A stretch of 64,000 bases of DNA, taken from NCBI GenBank assembly GCA_937980645.1, contig CALJPQ010000003.1, positions 124,001-188,000 on the forward strand, given 5' to 3'. Shown in pieces: positions 27,722 to 36,273 of this stretch. How positions within the stretch are numbered: the stretch's first letter is position 1; each line of letters begins with the position of its first letter. The notes under the pieces were generated by a model. The model was given only the letters and a program-made list of their open reading frames with translations. It was not told the origin of the DNA and ran no database searches. The DNA comes from an uncultured Saprospiraceae bacterium. Its GTDB lineage: Bacteria; Bacteroidota; Bacteroidia; Chitinophagales; Saprospiraceae. The translations under genes were made by a program, and so were the position numbers.

Positions 27722-28686
27722 TGAGTACGTACACGAGCATTACTTGGGCCGACATTGAGGCAGCGCATGCGCGCATTGCGCCGTACATTCACCGCACACC
27801 GGTGCTCACTTGCCGCAGCATAGACGCCCTGGCGGGTTGTTCGCTGTTTTTTAAATGCGAAAATTTTCAGAAAGTCGGCGCCTTCAAAATCCGCGGCGGC
27901 ATGAACGCTGCCCTGAGCCTGCCGCCGGAAGTGGCGCAGCGCGGGTTGGCCACGCACTCGTCGGGCAACCACGCCCAGGCCGTAGCGTATGCAGCGCGCC
28001 AGTTGGGCGTGAAGGCCTACATCGTCATGCCCGAAAATTCGCCTGCCGTTAAGGTCAATGCCGTGCGCGGCTATGGTGCTGAGGTCATCTTCTGCTCACC
28101 CAATCAGGCGGCGCGCGAGGCGACTTTGCAGGACATTGTGGAACGCACAGGCGCTGCTTTCATTCACCCTTACGATGACGACCGCGTCATTGGCGGGCAG
28201 GCCACATGTGCCAAAGAGCTGCTCGAAGAGGTGCCTGGGCTGGAGGCCATCATCGCGCCTGTGGGCGGTGGAGGGCTGCTTTCGGGTACCTGTCTGAGTG
28301 CACACCATATAGCCCCCGGCGTACAGGTCTATGCCGGCGAGCCTGAGGGCGCTGCTGATGCTGTGCTGAGTGTGCGTTCGGGGCGTGTGGAAAAGGCTCC
28401 CTACATCAACACTATTGCCGACGGCCTGCTCACCACTTTGAGCGAGCGAACGCTGCGCATCATCTGCCGGCATGTGCGCGACATCTTTACCGTTAGCGAT
28501 GCCGAAATCCTGGCAGCCCTGCGGCTGGTTTATGAGCGCATGAAAATCGTCATCGAGCCCAGCTGCGCTGTGCCTTTGGCAGGCGTATTCAAGCACCCTG
28601 AAACTTTCGCTGGTAAGCGAGTAGGCGTCATCCTGACGGGCGGTAATGTGGACCTGGGCCGTCTGGCGGCATGGTTTGGCCAATAG
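27721..28686 (+). CDS. PLP-dependent threonine dehydratase / serine racemase-like protein
   Basis: 321 residues, fold-type II PLP enzyme. The cofactor lysine is Lys56 in GAFKIRGG, the substrate-binding loop is SSGNHAQAVA, and the phosphate-cradling glycine loop is PVGGGGLLSG. It has no C-terminal ACT regulatory domain, so it matches the catabolic (TdcB-like) threonine ammonia-lyase/serine racemase branch rather than feedback-inhibited IlvA. Its start codon overlaps the def stop codon, indicating one transcript. Whether it deaminates Thr or Ser or racemises Ser cannot be settled from sequence. Confidence 0.9.
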   Translation: MSTYTSITWADIEAAHARIAPYIHRTPVLTCRSIDALAGCSLFFKCENFQKVGAFKIRGGMNAALSLPPEVAQRGLATHSSGNHAQAVAYAARQLGVKAYIVMPENSPAVKVNAVRGYGAEVIFCSPNQAAREATLQDIVERTGAAFIHPYDDDRVIGGQATCAKELLEEVPGLEAIIAPVGGGGLLSGTCLSAHHIAPGVQVYAGEPEGAADAVLSVRSGRVEKAPYINTIADGLLTTLSERTLRIICRHVRDIFTVSDAEILAALRLVYERMKIVIEPSCAVPLAGVFKHPETFAGKRVGVILTGGNVDLGRLAAWFGQ

Positions 28687-28690
28687 CCGC

Positions 28691-28698
28691 TATCTTTG
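28691..28698 (+). promoter_or_regulatory. Candidate internal -7 box before rodA
   Basis: TATCTTTG is an exact TAnnTTTG match 26 nt before the rodA ATG, in the gap after the dehydratase gene. The only nearby TTTG is spaced just 12 nt away, so promoter activity is uncertain. Confidence 0.35.
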
Positions 28699-28724
28699 TT
28701 GCTACATTCACGCACACGGCCTTC

Positions 28725-30218
28725 ATGAGCAGCATACGCGGCAACTTTCGGAATACTGCAACCTCCATTGGAGAGCTGGACTATGTCCTGTTGGTGTGCT
28801 ATGTGGCGTTAGTGGCCATTGGCTGGCTTATGATTTACTCCGCGGGCGGTGCCTACAAAACGTCGCTTTTCGACCTGGGTACGAATGCTGGCAAGCAGCT
28901 GCTGTTCATCGTCGCGTGCATGGTGTTGCTTTTTTTTATTCAAATGCTGGACTGGACCTTCTGGCGGGCGCTGGCATTTCCAATCTACATCGTGTCTCTA
29001 ATAGTGTTGGCGGGCACGCTGGTCTTTGGCCGCGAGGTCAACGGTGCTAATGCCTGGTATCAGTTTGGCGGGTTTTCATTTCAGCCCTCTGAAATCGTCA
29101 AGTTCAGCACGTGCCTGGCCATGGCCAGTTACCTGAGCGGCACCGGGGTCCATCTGCGCGATACTCGTACGCGCCTGGTTGCTTTTGCGCTTTTTCTGGT
29201 GCCAGCCCTTGTTATTCTTTTGCAAAAAGATACCGGTTCGGCGCTGGTGTTTTTTTCGTTCCTGCTGGTACTCTACCGCGAGGGGCTTCCGGGCGGGTGG
29301 TATGCGTTGGCGTTTGGCTCGGCTCTGATGGGTATCCTGGGGCTGATGTACCCGCCGCTGAGTGTTTCTATGGTCGTCCTGTTGGTGAGTGCCGGGCGTA
29401 TCGCCTGGATACACGAGATGCCGCGCCCGTGGTGGATAGCGTTGCTTGTGCTGGCTGCCTTTGCCTATTGGGGCGATGACTTGCTGGGCTGGCTTTGGGA
29501 ACAGCCGTGGTTTGCCGGGGCCAAGGGCGAACTACCTGTGGAGTTCATAGCGCTCTGGGGCCCCCTCGCGCTGTTGCTGGCGTTCTGGCTGGTCGTTTTT
29601 TTCAAAAATTACTGGAAAAAGAACCTCATCATCCAGCGCCGTTTGCAACTGATTGCCCTGGTTACTTTTCTGGCCTGCGGAATAGCCTTTGCCGCCGGGT
29701 ACGCTTACACGTTGTTGCCGCCACACCAGCAGCAACGCATTCGGCTTTGGCTCAATCCCGCGGAAGCGGCGGCAGACACTCGCGGTTCGGCCTACAACCT
29801 GTTGCACTCGAAAATGGCCATCGGCTCGGGTGGCCTGTTTGGAAAAGGCCTTTTTGAAGGCAACATGACCAAGCTCAAATACGTACCCGAGCAAACCACC
29901 GACTTCATCTTCTGTACCGTTGGCGAAGAGCACGGCTTTGTGGGCGTGGTCGGTGTGATAGGGCTTTTCTTCGTTATGCTTTACCGCATTACGCAAATTG
30001 CTGAGCGTCAGCGCTCCAATTTTTCGCGCATCTATGCCTACAGCGTGGCAGGGGTTATTTTCGTGCATGTCGTCATTAATCTGGGCATGACGATGGGGCT
30101 TTTTCCCATTATTGGCATCCCATTGCCGTTTATCAGCGCGGGTGGCTCGTCGCTCATCGGTTTTACCTTGATGGTGGGCGTGCTGCTGAAATTGGACAGT
30201 CGTCGCAATCTGGCCTGA
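28725..30218 (+). CDS. rodA: Rod shape-determining protein RodA (SEDS peptidoglycan polymerase)
   Basis: 497 residues from the ATG at 28725 (MSSIRGNFRNT), giving a short cytoplasmic tail before the first helix (YVLLVCYVALVAIGWLMIYSA). SEDS family proteins polymerise glycan strands from lipid II with a partner class B PBP. Ten or so membrane helices are visible. Family motifs: NGANAWYQFGGFSFQPSEIVKF, LLQKDTGSALVF and the C-terminal PIIGIPLPFISAGGSSLIGFTLMVGVLL. The periplasmic loop around WLNPAEAAADTRGSAYNLLHSKMAIGSGGLFGKG is longer than usual but typical for Bacteroidota. No mreBCD or pbp2 gene lies in the window. Confidence 0.93.
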   Translation: MSSIRGNFRNTATSIGELDYVLLVCYVALVAIGWLMIYSAGGAYKTSLFDLGTNAGKQLLFIVACMVLLFFIQMLDWTFWRALAFPIYIVSLIVLAGTLVFGREVNGANAWYQFGGFSFQPSEIVKFSTCLAMASYLSGTGVHLRDTRTRLVAFALFLVPALVILLQKDTGSALVFFSFLLVLYREGLPGGWYALAFGSALMGILGLMYPPLSVSMVVLLVSAGRIAWIHEMPRPWWIALLVLAAFAYWGDDLLGWLWEQPWFAGAKGELPVEFIALWGPLALLLAFWLVVFFKNYWKKNLIIQRRLQLIALVTFLACGIAFAAGYAYTLLPPHQQQRIRLWLNPAEAAADTRGSAYNLLHSKMAIGSGGLFGKGLFEGNMTKLKYVPEQTTDFIFCTVGEEHGFVGVVGVIGLFFVMLYRITQIAERQRSNFSRIYAYSVAGVIFVHVVINLGMTMGLFPIIGIPLPFISAGGSSLIGFTLMVGVLLKLDSRRNLA

Positions 30219-30323
30219 GAAAGCTGGCTGTTGGTTGGGGCTTGCAAAACAGGCCGCAAAAGTCCACAGCGGTTTGGTCATCGAAAGGTCAGGGCGTTTG
30301 GTTTTCGCTGTTGTTTTTCGCAC

Positions 30324-31700
30324 ATGTTGCCCTATTTACTTCGCCGTCTGTTGTTGGCCATTCCAACGCTGCTCGTCGTCTCGCTGGCGACGTTTGCGCT
30401 AAGCCATTGCACCGGCGGCGACCCTATTCCCTATGATTACGACGTCCAGCCGGCGGCCTATATGGCGCAGGCGCGGCAGCTGGAGCTGGATAAACCGCTG
30501 TTCTACTTTTCTTTGCGCAGCGCCGCGCTGCCCGATACGCTGCACCGGATTTTGCCGACGGAAACACGCGAGCATTTAGCCGACCTGGCCCAAAAATGGG
30601 GGAATTGGCCTGCCATAGACCGCTATTGGAAGGCTGCCACGGCAGCCGAAGCATTTTTGCGCCCCTACATCAGTGTAAGCGCTTCGGTGGCTCTGACAGC
30701 GATGCGGCTGGCCCGTTCGCCGCAGGATGCCGCTCTGCAGGTTGCCACCTTGAGTGCCTGGGCCGATACGTTGACCGATGCTGCCTTGCGCACACGAGCA
30801 AAAGAGCGCCTGGCTACCGTAGAAGAGGCTCAGGCACACTGGGCCGGGCAACCGCAGCGCTGGAAAACCCTCATGCCAGCACTGCACTGGCACGGCGCCG
30901 ACAACCGCTATCACCGCTGGCTGGTGGGTTTCCTCAGCGGCAACCCCGGTGTTTCGGTGGTTACGGGCAATCCGCTGCTCAACGAATTGCGCCCACGCCT
31001 GTACGCCACTTTGCTCATCAACGGTGCGGCGCTGCTGCTTGCCTACACGCTGGGCATTCCGCTGGGCATGTTCATGGCCCGGCAGCGAAAGCAATGGGCC
31101 GACGGCGGGCTCCGTCTGAGCACTTTGTTTGTATATTCGATGCCCGTCATCTGGTTGGGCAGTGTTCTCATGTTGCTGCTGGCCCGTCCGGATGTGGGTT
31201 TGGGCTGGCTGCGCGGTGGCTCCGCCGAGCCCTGGCTGCTTAGCGGTAAATCCTTCTGGCGTTGGGCATGGGACAACGCCGACCGCTTTCTCCTGCCGGC
31301 GCTCACCCTGGCGCTTCACCACGGCGCCGTTATCGCCCTGCAAATGCGCACCGGCTTAGTGGAGGCTCTGCAAAAAGACTTCATCCGCACTGCTCGCGCC
31401 AAAGGGCTGAGTGAGCACACTGTCTTTTGGCGGCATGCCTTCCGCGATGGCCTCTTTCCCGTTATCACAACCTTCGGCTACCTGTTTCCCGTGTTATTTG
31501 GAGGCTCCTTAGTCGTGGAGTACCTCTTCGATTTCCCGGGTATGGGCGTCAAGATGCAAACCTCTTTTGCCCAGCATGATTACCCGGTGCTTTTCGCCAT
31601 GGTCATGTTCATCGCCGCTGTAACACTTCTGGGCATGCTCATCGCCGACGCTCTCTACGCCTGGGCCGACCCGCGTGTGAGGTTAGGGAGAAGGAAATAA
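30324..31700 (+). CDS. DppB/OppB-type ABC transporter permease with a large periplasmic insertion
   Basis: 458 residues from the ATG at 30324 (MLPYLLRRLLLAIPTLLVVSLATFAL). The C-terminal 260 residues are a canonical binding-protein-dependent permease: LYATLLINGAALLLAYTLGIPLGM, and the EAA-type loop LQKDFIRTARAKGLSEHTVFWRHAFRDGL that contacts the ATPase. Between the first helix and this core lie about 130 extra helical residues (about 60-195). Normal DppB proteins are about 310-340 residues. No second permease, ATPase or binding protein lies nearby, so the rest of the importer must be encoded elsewhere. Confidence 0.87.
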   Translation: MLPYLLRRLLLAIPTLLVVSLATFALSHCTGGDPIPYDYDVQPAAYMAQARQLELDKPLFYFSLRSAALPDTLHRILPTETREHLADLAQKWGNWPAIDRYWKAATAAEAFLRPYISVSASVALTAMRLARSPQDAALQVATLSAWADTLTDAALRTRAKERLATVEEAQAHWAGQPQRWKTLMPALHWHGADNRYHRWLVGFLSGNPGVSVVTGNPLLNELRPRLYATLLINGAALLLAYTLGIPLGMFMARQRKQWADGGLRLSTLFVYSMPVIWLGSVLMLLLARPDVGLGWLRGGSAEPWLLSGKSFWRWAWDNADRFLLPALTLALHHGAVIALQMRTGLVEALQKDFIRTARAKGLSEHTVFWRHAFRDGLFPVITTFGYLFPVLFGGSLVVEYLFDFPGMGVKMQTSFAQHDYPVLFAMVMFIAAVTLLGMLIADALYAWADPRVRLGRRK

Positions 31701-31735
31701 AGCAGGCGGAGCAAGGGAGATGAGCAGGTTACAGG

Positions 31736-33187
31736 TTATAGTCCGTATTTGTCTATCAGGTAAATGAGTGCTGCCATGCTGGCCGCTCCGAGCTGCAGTT
31801 CGCGCGGGTGTACGGCCTCAAACACGTCGGCTGCCGTGTGGTGAAAATCGAAATAGCGCTGCGAGTCGGGTCGGAGGCCAGCTAGAAGGCCTTTTTGTCC
31901 GCGCAAAGGGCTGATGTCGGCCCCAGAGCCGCCGCGCCACAGCATGAGGCCGAAGGGGCGCAAGACTTCTTCAAACTGCGACACCTGGTCGAAGTAGTAA
32001 TCAATCATTTCCGGGTCGGCGTCGAAGCTGAAGCCACGCGGTGTAAAGCCACCAGCGTCACTTTCTAAGGCAAATAGGTGTATTTCTTCCTTCTCCTCGG
32101 CAGCGGCGGCATAGGTCAGACCTCCGCGCAGGCCGTTTTCTTCGTTCATGAACAGCACACAGCGCAGCGTGTGGCGCGGGCGATAACCCAATTTGCGCAG
32201 CAGGTAGAGCACTTCCATGCTTTGCACACAGCCGGCGCCATCGTCATGGGCACCTTGGCCTACATCCCAGCTGTCTAAGTGGCCGCCGACGAGGAGGACT
32301 TTGTCGGGCATCAGAGAGCCGCGAATCTCGCCGATGACGTTGTACGACAGCACGTCGGGCAGCGTGCGGCAATTCAATGTCATGGACACGCGCACGTTCT
32401 TCTCTTCGCGAAGCAATGCACTGAGGCGTTCAGCAGCGTTGGTGCTGATAGCGGCTGCCGGAATGAGCGCATAGGCAGAGTCGTAACGCAGTGTACCTGT
32501 GTGCGGATAGTCGTCGAGCGCCAGGCCCATCGAACGCACCAGCACAGCTACTGCACCATACTTGGCTGCACGCGACGGGCCAGATACGCGCTGGTCCACG
32601 GCGCCGCCATAGGCCTCGAAGGTGTTGATGTGCCGGCATTCCATCGGGCGGTTGTAAAACACAATTTTACCCGTAACGCCCTGCCTGCCCAGCGAGTCTA
32701 AGGCTTCCCAGCTGCATATCTCGACCACTTCGCCGACAACTGCTTTGCCGCCTGTGCCAACAGAACCACCCAGCGCCAGCGCGGGCAGGCGCATGGCTTT
32801 ACGCTTAGGCGTACCTGTTACTTCTACCACTTCGGGTGCGCCGCGTTCCCAGCGCGGAACCATCACCGGCTGCAACCAGACGCTGTCCAAGCCGCAGGTG
32901 TCGAGCACGGCCTTCGCCCAGCGCACAGCTTTCTCCGCTCCCGCACTGCCGCTTAGCCGGTGGCCGGCGCCGTAGCACAGGTCGCGCAGCCAGGGGTGTG
33001 ATTGCCCATCGGACAGTGAGCGGTCAAAAATCTTTCGGATAAAGGCTTTATCCGCCGCCCAAGGGTCTTTCTGGGCCAGTAGCTCAGCGGGGAGTGTAAG
33101 GCTTACAATAAGGAAGCCAATCCAGAAACGCCAGATGCCTTTCGCGCGCAGCAAACTGGCGAGGTAACTCGTTGTTTTGTTTTTCAT
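31736..33187 (-). CDS. Exported M28 family metallopeptidase (carboxypeptidase Q/PGCP-like)
   Basis: 483 residues with an N-terminal signal (hydrophobic stretch 18-38, ending LLAQ). A PA domain insert (about 120-250) splits the peptidase, as in plasma glutamate carboxypeptidases. The zinc ligands are in order: GGHLDSWDVGQGAHDDGAG (His and bridging Asp), MNEENGLRGG (catalytic Glu and ligand Glu), LESDAGGF (Asp) and FDFHHTAAD (His). It is expected to remove N-terminal or C-terminal residues from peptides in the periplasm or outside. Convergent with the permease gene, 35 nt apart, with no clear terminator between them. Confidence 0.88.
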   Translation of the reverse strand: MKNKTTSYLASLLRAKGIWRFWIGFLIVSLTLPAELLAQKDPWAADKAFIRKIFDRSLSDGQSHPWLRDLCYGAGHRLSGSAGAEKAVRWAKAVLDTCGLDSVWLQPVMVPRWERGAPEVVEVTGTPKRKAMRLPALALGGSVGTGGKAVVGEVVEICSWEALDSLGRQGVTGKIVFYNRPMECRHINTFEAYGGAVDQRVSGPSRAAKYGAVAVLVRSMGLALDDYPHTGTLRYDSAYALIPAAAISTNAAERLSALLREEKNVRVSMTLNCRTLPDVLSYNVIGEIRGSLMPDKVLLVGGHLDSWDVGQGAHDDGAGCVQSMEVLYLLRKLGYRPRHTLRCVLFMNEENGLRGGLTYAAAAEEKEEIHLFALESDAGGFTPRGFSFDADPEMIDYYFDQVSQFEEVLRPFGLMLWRGGSGADISPLRGQKGLLAGLRPDSQRYFDFHHTAADVFEAVHPRELQLGAASMAALIYLIDKYGL

Positions 33188-33345
33188 TGCTAAATAAAAA
33201 AATGCCTTAGTGAAGGATGCAGTTTTTGTATTGCTGTTTTTATTGAGCTATAATTTGGCTTAAAATCGCCTTTAAAAATTTAATTCCAGTATTGATGTGG
33301 CCACTTTTCGTTCGTCGAAAAAACACAAAAAAAATGTCTGTGTTC

Positions 33346-33377
33346 TTGTTTGAATTACACAAAGCCCTTTACCTTTG
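33346..33377 (+). promoter_or_regulatory. Promoter of a candidate small RNA
   Basis: TTG (33346-33348; also TTTG at 33349-33352) precedes TACCTTTG (33370-33377) by 17-21 nt, a full match to the Bacteroidota promoter. The nearest downstream coding start is almost 300 nt away and beyond a terminator. Confidence 0.55.
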
Positions 33378-33381
33378 TAGC

Positions 33382-33473
33382 GCAAAAACAGGGCGAAAGT
33401 ACAAAGAGCAATAATTTGGTTTTATTTGGTTAGGGCTGAGGTAGTGCTGTGGTGGCGCTACCTCATTTTTTTT
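33382..33473 (+). ncRNA. Candidate small RNA of about 90 nt (or terminated leader)
   Basis: This is the stretch between the predicted start of transcription after TACCTTTG and the end of a strong terminator. It contains no ATG, so a leader peptide is unlikely. The 5' part is A-rich and unstructured (CAAAAACAGGGCGAAAG), followed by a U/G-rich TTTGGTTTTATTTGG stretch and the terminator stem. I cannot match it to a known RNA family by eye. It could instead be an attenuated 5' leader of the M14 peptidase gene at 33673. Confidence 0.4.
33437..33473 (+). terminator. Intrinsic terminator ending the candidate small RNA
   Basis: TGAGGTAGTGC pairs with GCGCTACCTCA (one T-G wobble) around a 7-nt loop, followed by eight Ts (33466-33473). 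Confidence 0.8.
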
Positions 33474-33672
33474 ACAGGCAAAAAAAGGGTGGTTTGGGTG
33501 GATACAGGTATTCCGCGTCGTAGGTGGGGGAGTGGGTGTTCAGCTGTTCTTCGGGCGCATTTGGGTATGCGTTAAGTAAAGGAGGTCGGGTTAATTCTGG
33601 CCAATTTTTCCGGCATGAGGTGGGAGAATAGGGAAACCACTACTTTAGCTAAGAAGCTAAAGAACTACCCTT

Positions 33673-36267
33673 ATGCACTTGATATCAACCCTGTGTTGTA
33701 CGGCTGTATGGCTTTTCGGAACCATTTTTTACCCAGTAGCGATGGCTCAAAAGCCCTCCCTGGATTACTACTTGCCTGCAGCATCCTACGACCCTGCGGT
33801 GCCCAAGCCCGCCGACGTGTTGGGCTACGAAGTAGGCGAGTGGCACGTTTCGCCCGACCAGCTGGTTACCTACATGCGCGAGTTGGCCCGCACCAGCCAG
33901 AGAGTAGTGCTGCGCGAGTACGGACGCACACACGAGCGGCGGCCCTTGGTTTACCTGACCATCACCTCGCCGGAAAACCACCGGCAGTTAGACGACCTGC
34001 GGCAACGGCGGCGCTTGTTAGCCGATCCCGCCCGTAGCAGTGGATTAGACCCCGCGGCCCTGCCCGCCGTGGTGATGATGGGCTATTCCATCCACGGCAA
34101 CGAAGCCAGCGGAAGCAACGCCGCCCTGTTGGTGGCCTACTATCTGGCCGCAGCGCAATCACAGGAGGTCGAGCAACTGTTGCAAAATACCGTCGTTCTC
34201 CTTGACCCGTGCTTCAATCCCGACGGTCTGCAGCGCTTCTCCACATGGGTCAACAGCCGGCGCAGCCAGACGCTGATGCCCGACCCGGCCCATGAGGAGT
34301 TTCACGAACCCTGGCCCGGAGGACGCACCAACCACTACTGGTTCGACCTCAACCGCGACTGGTTAGTCATGCAGCAACCCGAGTCCGCCGGGCGCGTGGA
34401 ACTCTTTCAGGACTGGCTGCCCAATGTGCTGACCGACCACCATGAAATGGGCACTAATACGACCTTTTTCTTCCAACCCGGCGTGCCTTCGCGCGTGCAC
34501 CCGCTCACGCCGGCCCTCAACCAGCGGCTGACGGCCCGCATCGGCGAGTATCACGCTCGCGCTCTGAGCGAAAAAAAGGTGCTGTTCTACTCTGAGGAGA
34601 ACTACGACGACTTTTACTACGGCAAAGGCTCCACATACCCTGACATCAACGGCAGCATCGGCATCCTATTTGAGCAAGCCAGCAGCCGTGGCAGCGCGCA
34701 GGAGAGCAACTACGGTTTGCTGACTTTTCCCTACACCATTCGCAACCAGGTAATTACGTCGCTCTCTACGCTGCGTGCTGTCGGCGATATGCGCGCAGAT
34801 TTGAACAAATACCTGCGCGATTTTTACGCGGAGGCGCTCAACGAGGCACGTGCGGATAAGATAAAGGGCTACGTTTTCAGCGACCCAGGTGGCACCAACT
34901 CTCGGCCCGTACGCGAATTTATCCGCTTATTGTTGCGCCATCGCATCCGCGTGCATCCTGTATTGGGAGCTGTGGAAGAAAAAGATGTGGAAATGTCTGC
35001 TGGCCAGACCTGGGTGGTGCCCACCGACCAGCCGCAGTATCGCCTCATTCAGGCCATTTTCGAGCACCGGACGACCTTTCAGGACAGCATTTTCTACGAC
35101 ATTTCTGCCTGGACGCTGCCCGATGCTTTTGGCCTGAACTGGTCGTCTCTGCAATCGAGCGCCCTGTTGCTGACGCGACTGGGCCCACCTTTGGAACGCG
35201 AGCCGCAGTGGCCTGCGCTGTCGGTTCCGGAGGTCTCGCCCGACGTGTACGCTTATGCCGTGGGCGCCGAGGGCTATGACGTGCCGCGCTTGCTGGCGGG
35301 CCTGCACCGGGCGGGCATCCGCGTAATGGTAGCCCAGCGCCCGTTTGAGGCGGAAGGACGGGCTTTCCGCGAAGGAGCGTTGCTCATTCCACTTGACCGG
35401 CAGCCCATGAATGCCGAAGCGATACGCCAGCGCATCCTGCAGAGCGGTGCAGAAGACATTCAAGTGTTTGCTTTACGTAATGGTTTGACGCCTAAAGGCC
35501 CGGACCTCGGTAGCAGCCATTTTGCCGTCCTCCGCCCGCCTAAAATAGTGCTGGTAACGGGCCGCGACGCCGGCACAGCGGAAGTGGGCGAAATCTGGCA
35601 CCTGCTCGATGTGCGTTGCGGCATGCCACCGTTATTGGTGGATGCCGAGCGCTTCAACAACCTCGACCTGACAAAATACAATACCCTTGTGCTGGCTGGC
35701 GGAAATTTCAGCCGCCTGTCGGCCGACAAAGTGAAGCAATTCGTCTCGGGTGGCGGCACGCTCATTGTGCAGGGTACAGCCGTGCGCTGGGCCAAAAATG
35801 CCGGCCTTGTTTCCTGGGATTTGCGCCCTGTGCCCCGCGTAGAGGAGAACACGCGGCGGCCGTACGCCAGCATGGAGGAAGATGCGCGGGCTTTGAGCCT
35901 CCCGGGGGCTATCCTGCGGGCAGAATTGGACCTGACGCATCCGCTGGCCTATGGCTATCGGCGGGTGGCCATATCTCTATTTGTTACGGGCGATGTGTTT
36001 GTGCAGCCGCCAGCAAATGCTTATTCCACTCCGGCAATTTATAGGGCTCAGCCCCTGATAGCCGGGTACTTACATCGGCAGCATCATGCCTTAGTTTCCG
36101 GAGCTGCGGCCATGGTGGTGCAGTCTTCCGGTAGTGGGCGTATCATCGGGTTTTGTGCCAACCCTGCTTTCCGTGGTTTCTGGTACGGTACCGACCGGCT
36201 GTTGGCGAATGCGGTGTTTCTGGGCAGCATCATCCGCACCAGCAGTCGCTCCAGCGGTGAGGATTAG
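33673..36267 (+). CDS. Exported M14 zinc carboxypeptidase with C-terminal GATase1-like domain
   Basis: 864 residues. Signal peptide MHLISTLCCTAVWLFGTIFYPVAMAQ. The peptidase domain (about 55-400) has the M14 zinc motif GYSIHGNEASGS (His, Glu), DPCFNPDG, FDLNRDW (substrate Arg), DHHEMGTNTTFFF (third His) and a candidate catalytic Glu in GILFEQASS. A long C-terminal half (about 490-860) contains a flavodoxin/GATase1-like fold (LDVRCGMPPLLVDAE, KYNTLVLAGGNFSRLSADKVKQFVSGGGTLIV), as in a subset of Bacteroidota M14 peptidases. It probably degrades exogenous peptides or cell-wall peptides. There is no sorting domain. It converges on the next gene with only 6 nt between stops. Confidence 0.88.
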   Translation: MHLISTLCCTAVWLFGTIFYPVAMAQKPSLDYYLPAASYDPAVPKPADVLGYEVGEWHVSPDQLVTYMRELARTSQRVVLREYGRTHERRPLVYLTITSPENHRQLDDLRQRRRLLADPARSSGLDPAALPAVVMMGYSIHGNEASGSNAALLVAYYLAAAQSQEVEQLLQNTVVLLDPCFNPDGLQRFSTWVNSRRSQTLMPDPAHEEFHEPWPGGRTNHYWFDLNRDWLVMQQPESAGRVELFQDWLPNVLTDHHEMGTNTTFFFQPGVPSRVHPLTPALNQRLTARIGEYHARALSEKKVLFYSEENYDDFYYGKGSTYPDINGSIGILFEQASSRGSAQESNYGLLTFPYTIRNQVITSLSTLRAVGDMRADLNKYLRDFYAEALNEARADKIKGYVFSDPGGTNSRPVREFIRLLLRHRIRVHPVLGAVEEKDVEMSAGQTWVVPTDQPQYRLIQAIFEHRTTFQDSIFYDISAWTLPDAFGLNWSSLQSSALLLTRLGPPLEREPQWPALSVPEVSPDVYAYAVGAEGYDVPRLLAGLHRAGIRVMVAQRPFEAEGRAFREGALLIPLDRQPMNAEAIRQRILQSGAEDIQVFALRNGLTPKGPDLGSSHFAVLRPPKIVLVTGRDAGTAEVGEIWHLLDVRCGMPPLLVDAERFNNLDLTKYNTLVLAGGNFSRLSADKVKQFVSGGGTLIVQGTAVRWAKNAGLVSWDLRPVPRVEENTRRPYASMEEDARALSLPGAILRAELDLTHPLAYGYRRVAISLFVTGDVFVQPPANAYSTPAIYRAQPLIAGYLHRQHHALVSGAAAMVVQSSGSGRIIGFCANPAFRGFWYGTDRLLANAVFLGSIIRTSSRSSGED

Positions 36268-36273
36268 TCCAAC

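Larger units (their letters stand above)
33188..33672. other. 485-bp intergenic region between the divergent M28 and M14 peptidase genes
   Basis: It starts AT-rich (33190-33360), where no ORF, tRNA or rRNA is visible. Next comes a promoter-plus-terminator unit (33346-33473, described separately). After that is a G-rich stretch (33485-33540) with several GGG runs on the plus strand. It ends with an inverted repeat CTTTAGCT-AAGA-AGCTAAAG (33643-33662) that overlaps a degenerate -7 box TACTTTAG (33641-33648), 10 nt before the M14 gene. Confidence 0.6.
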
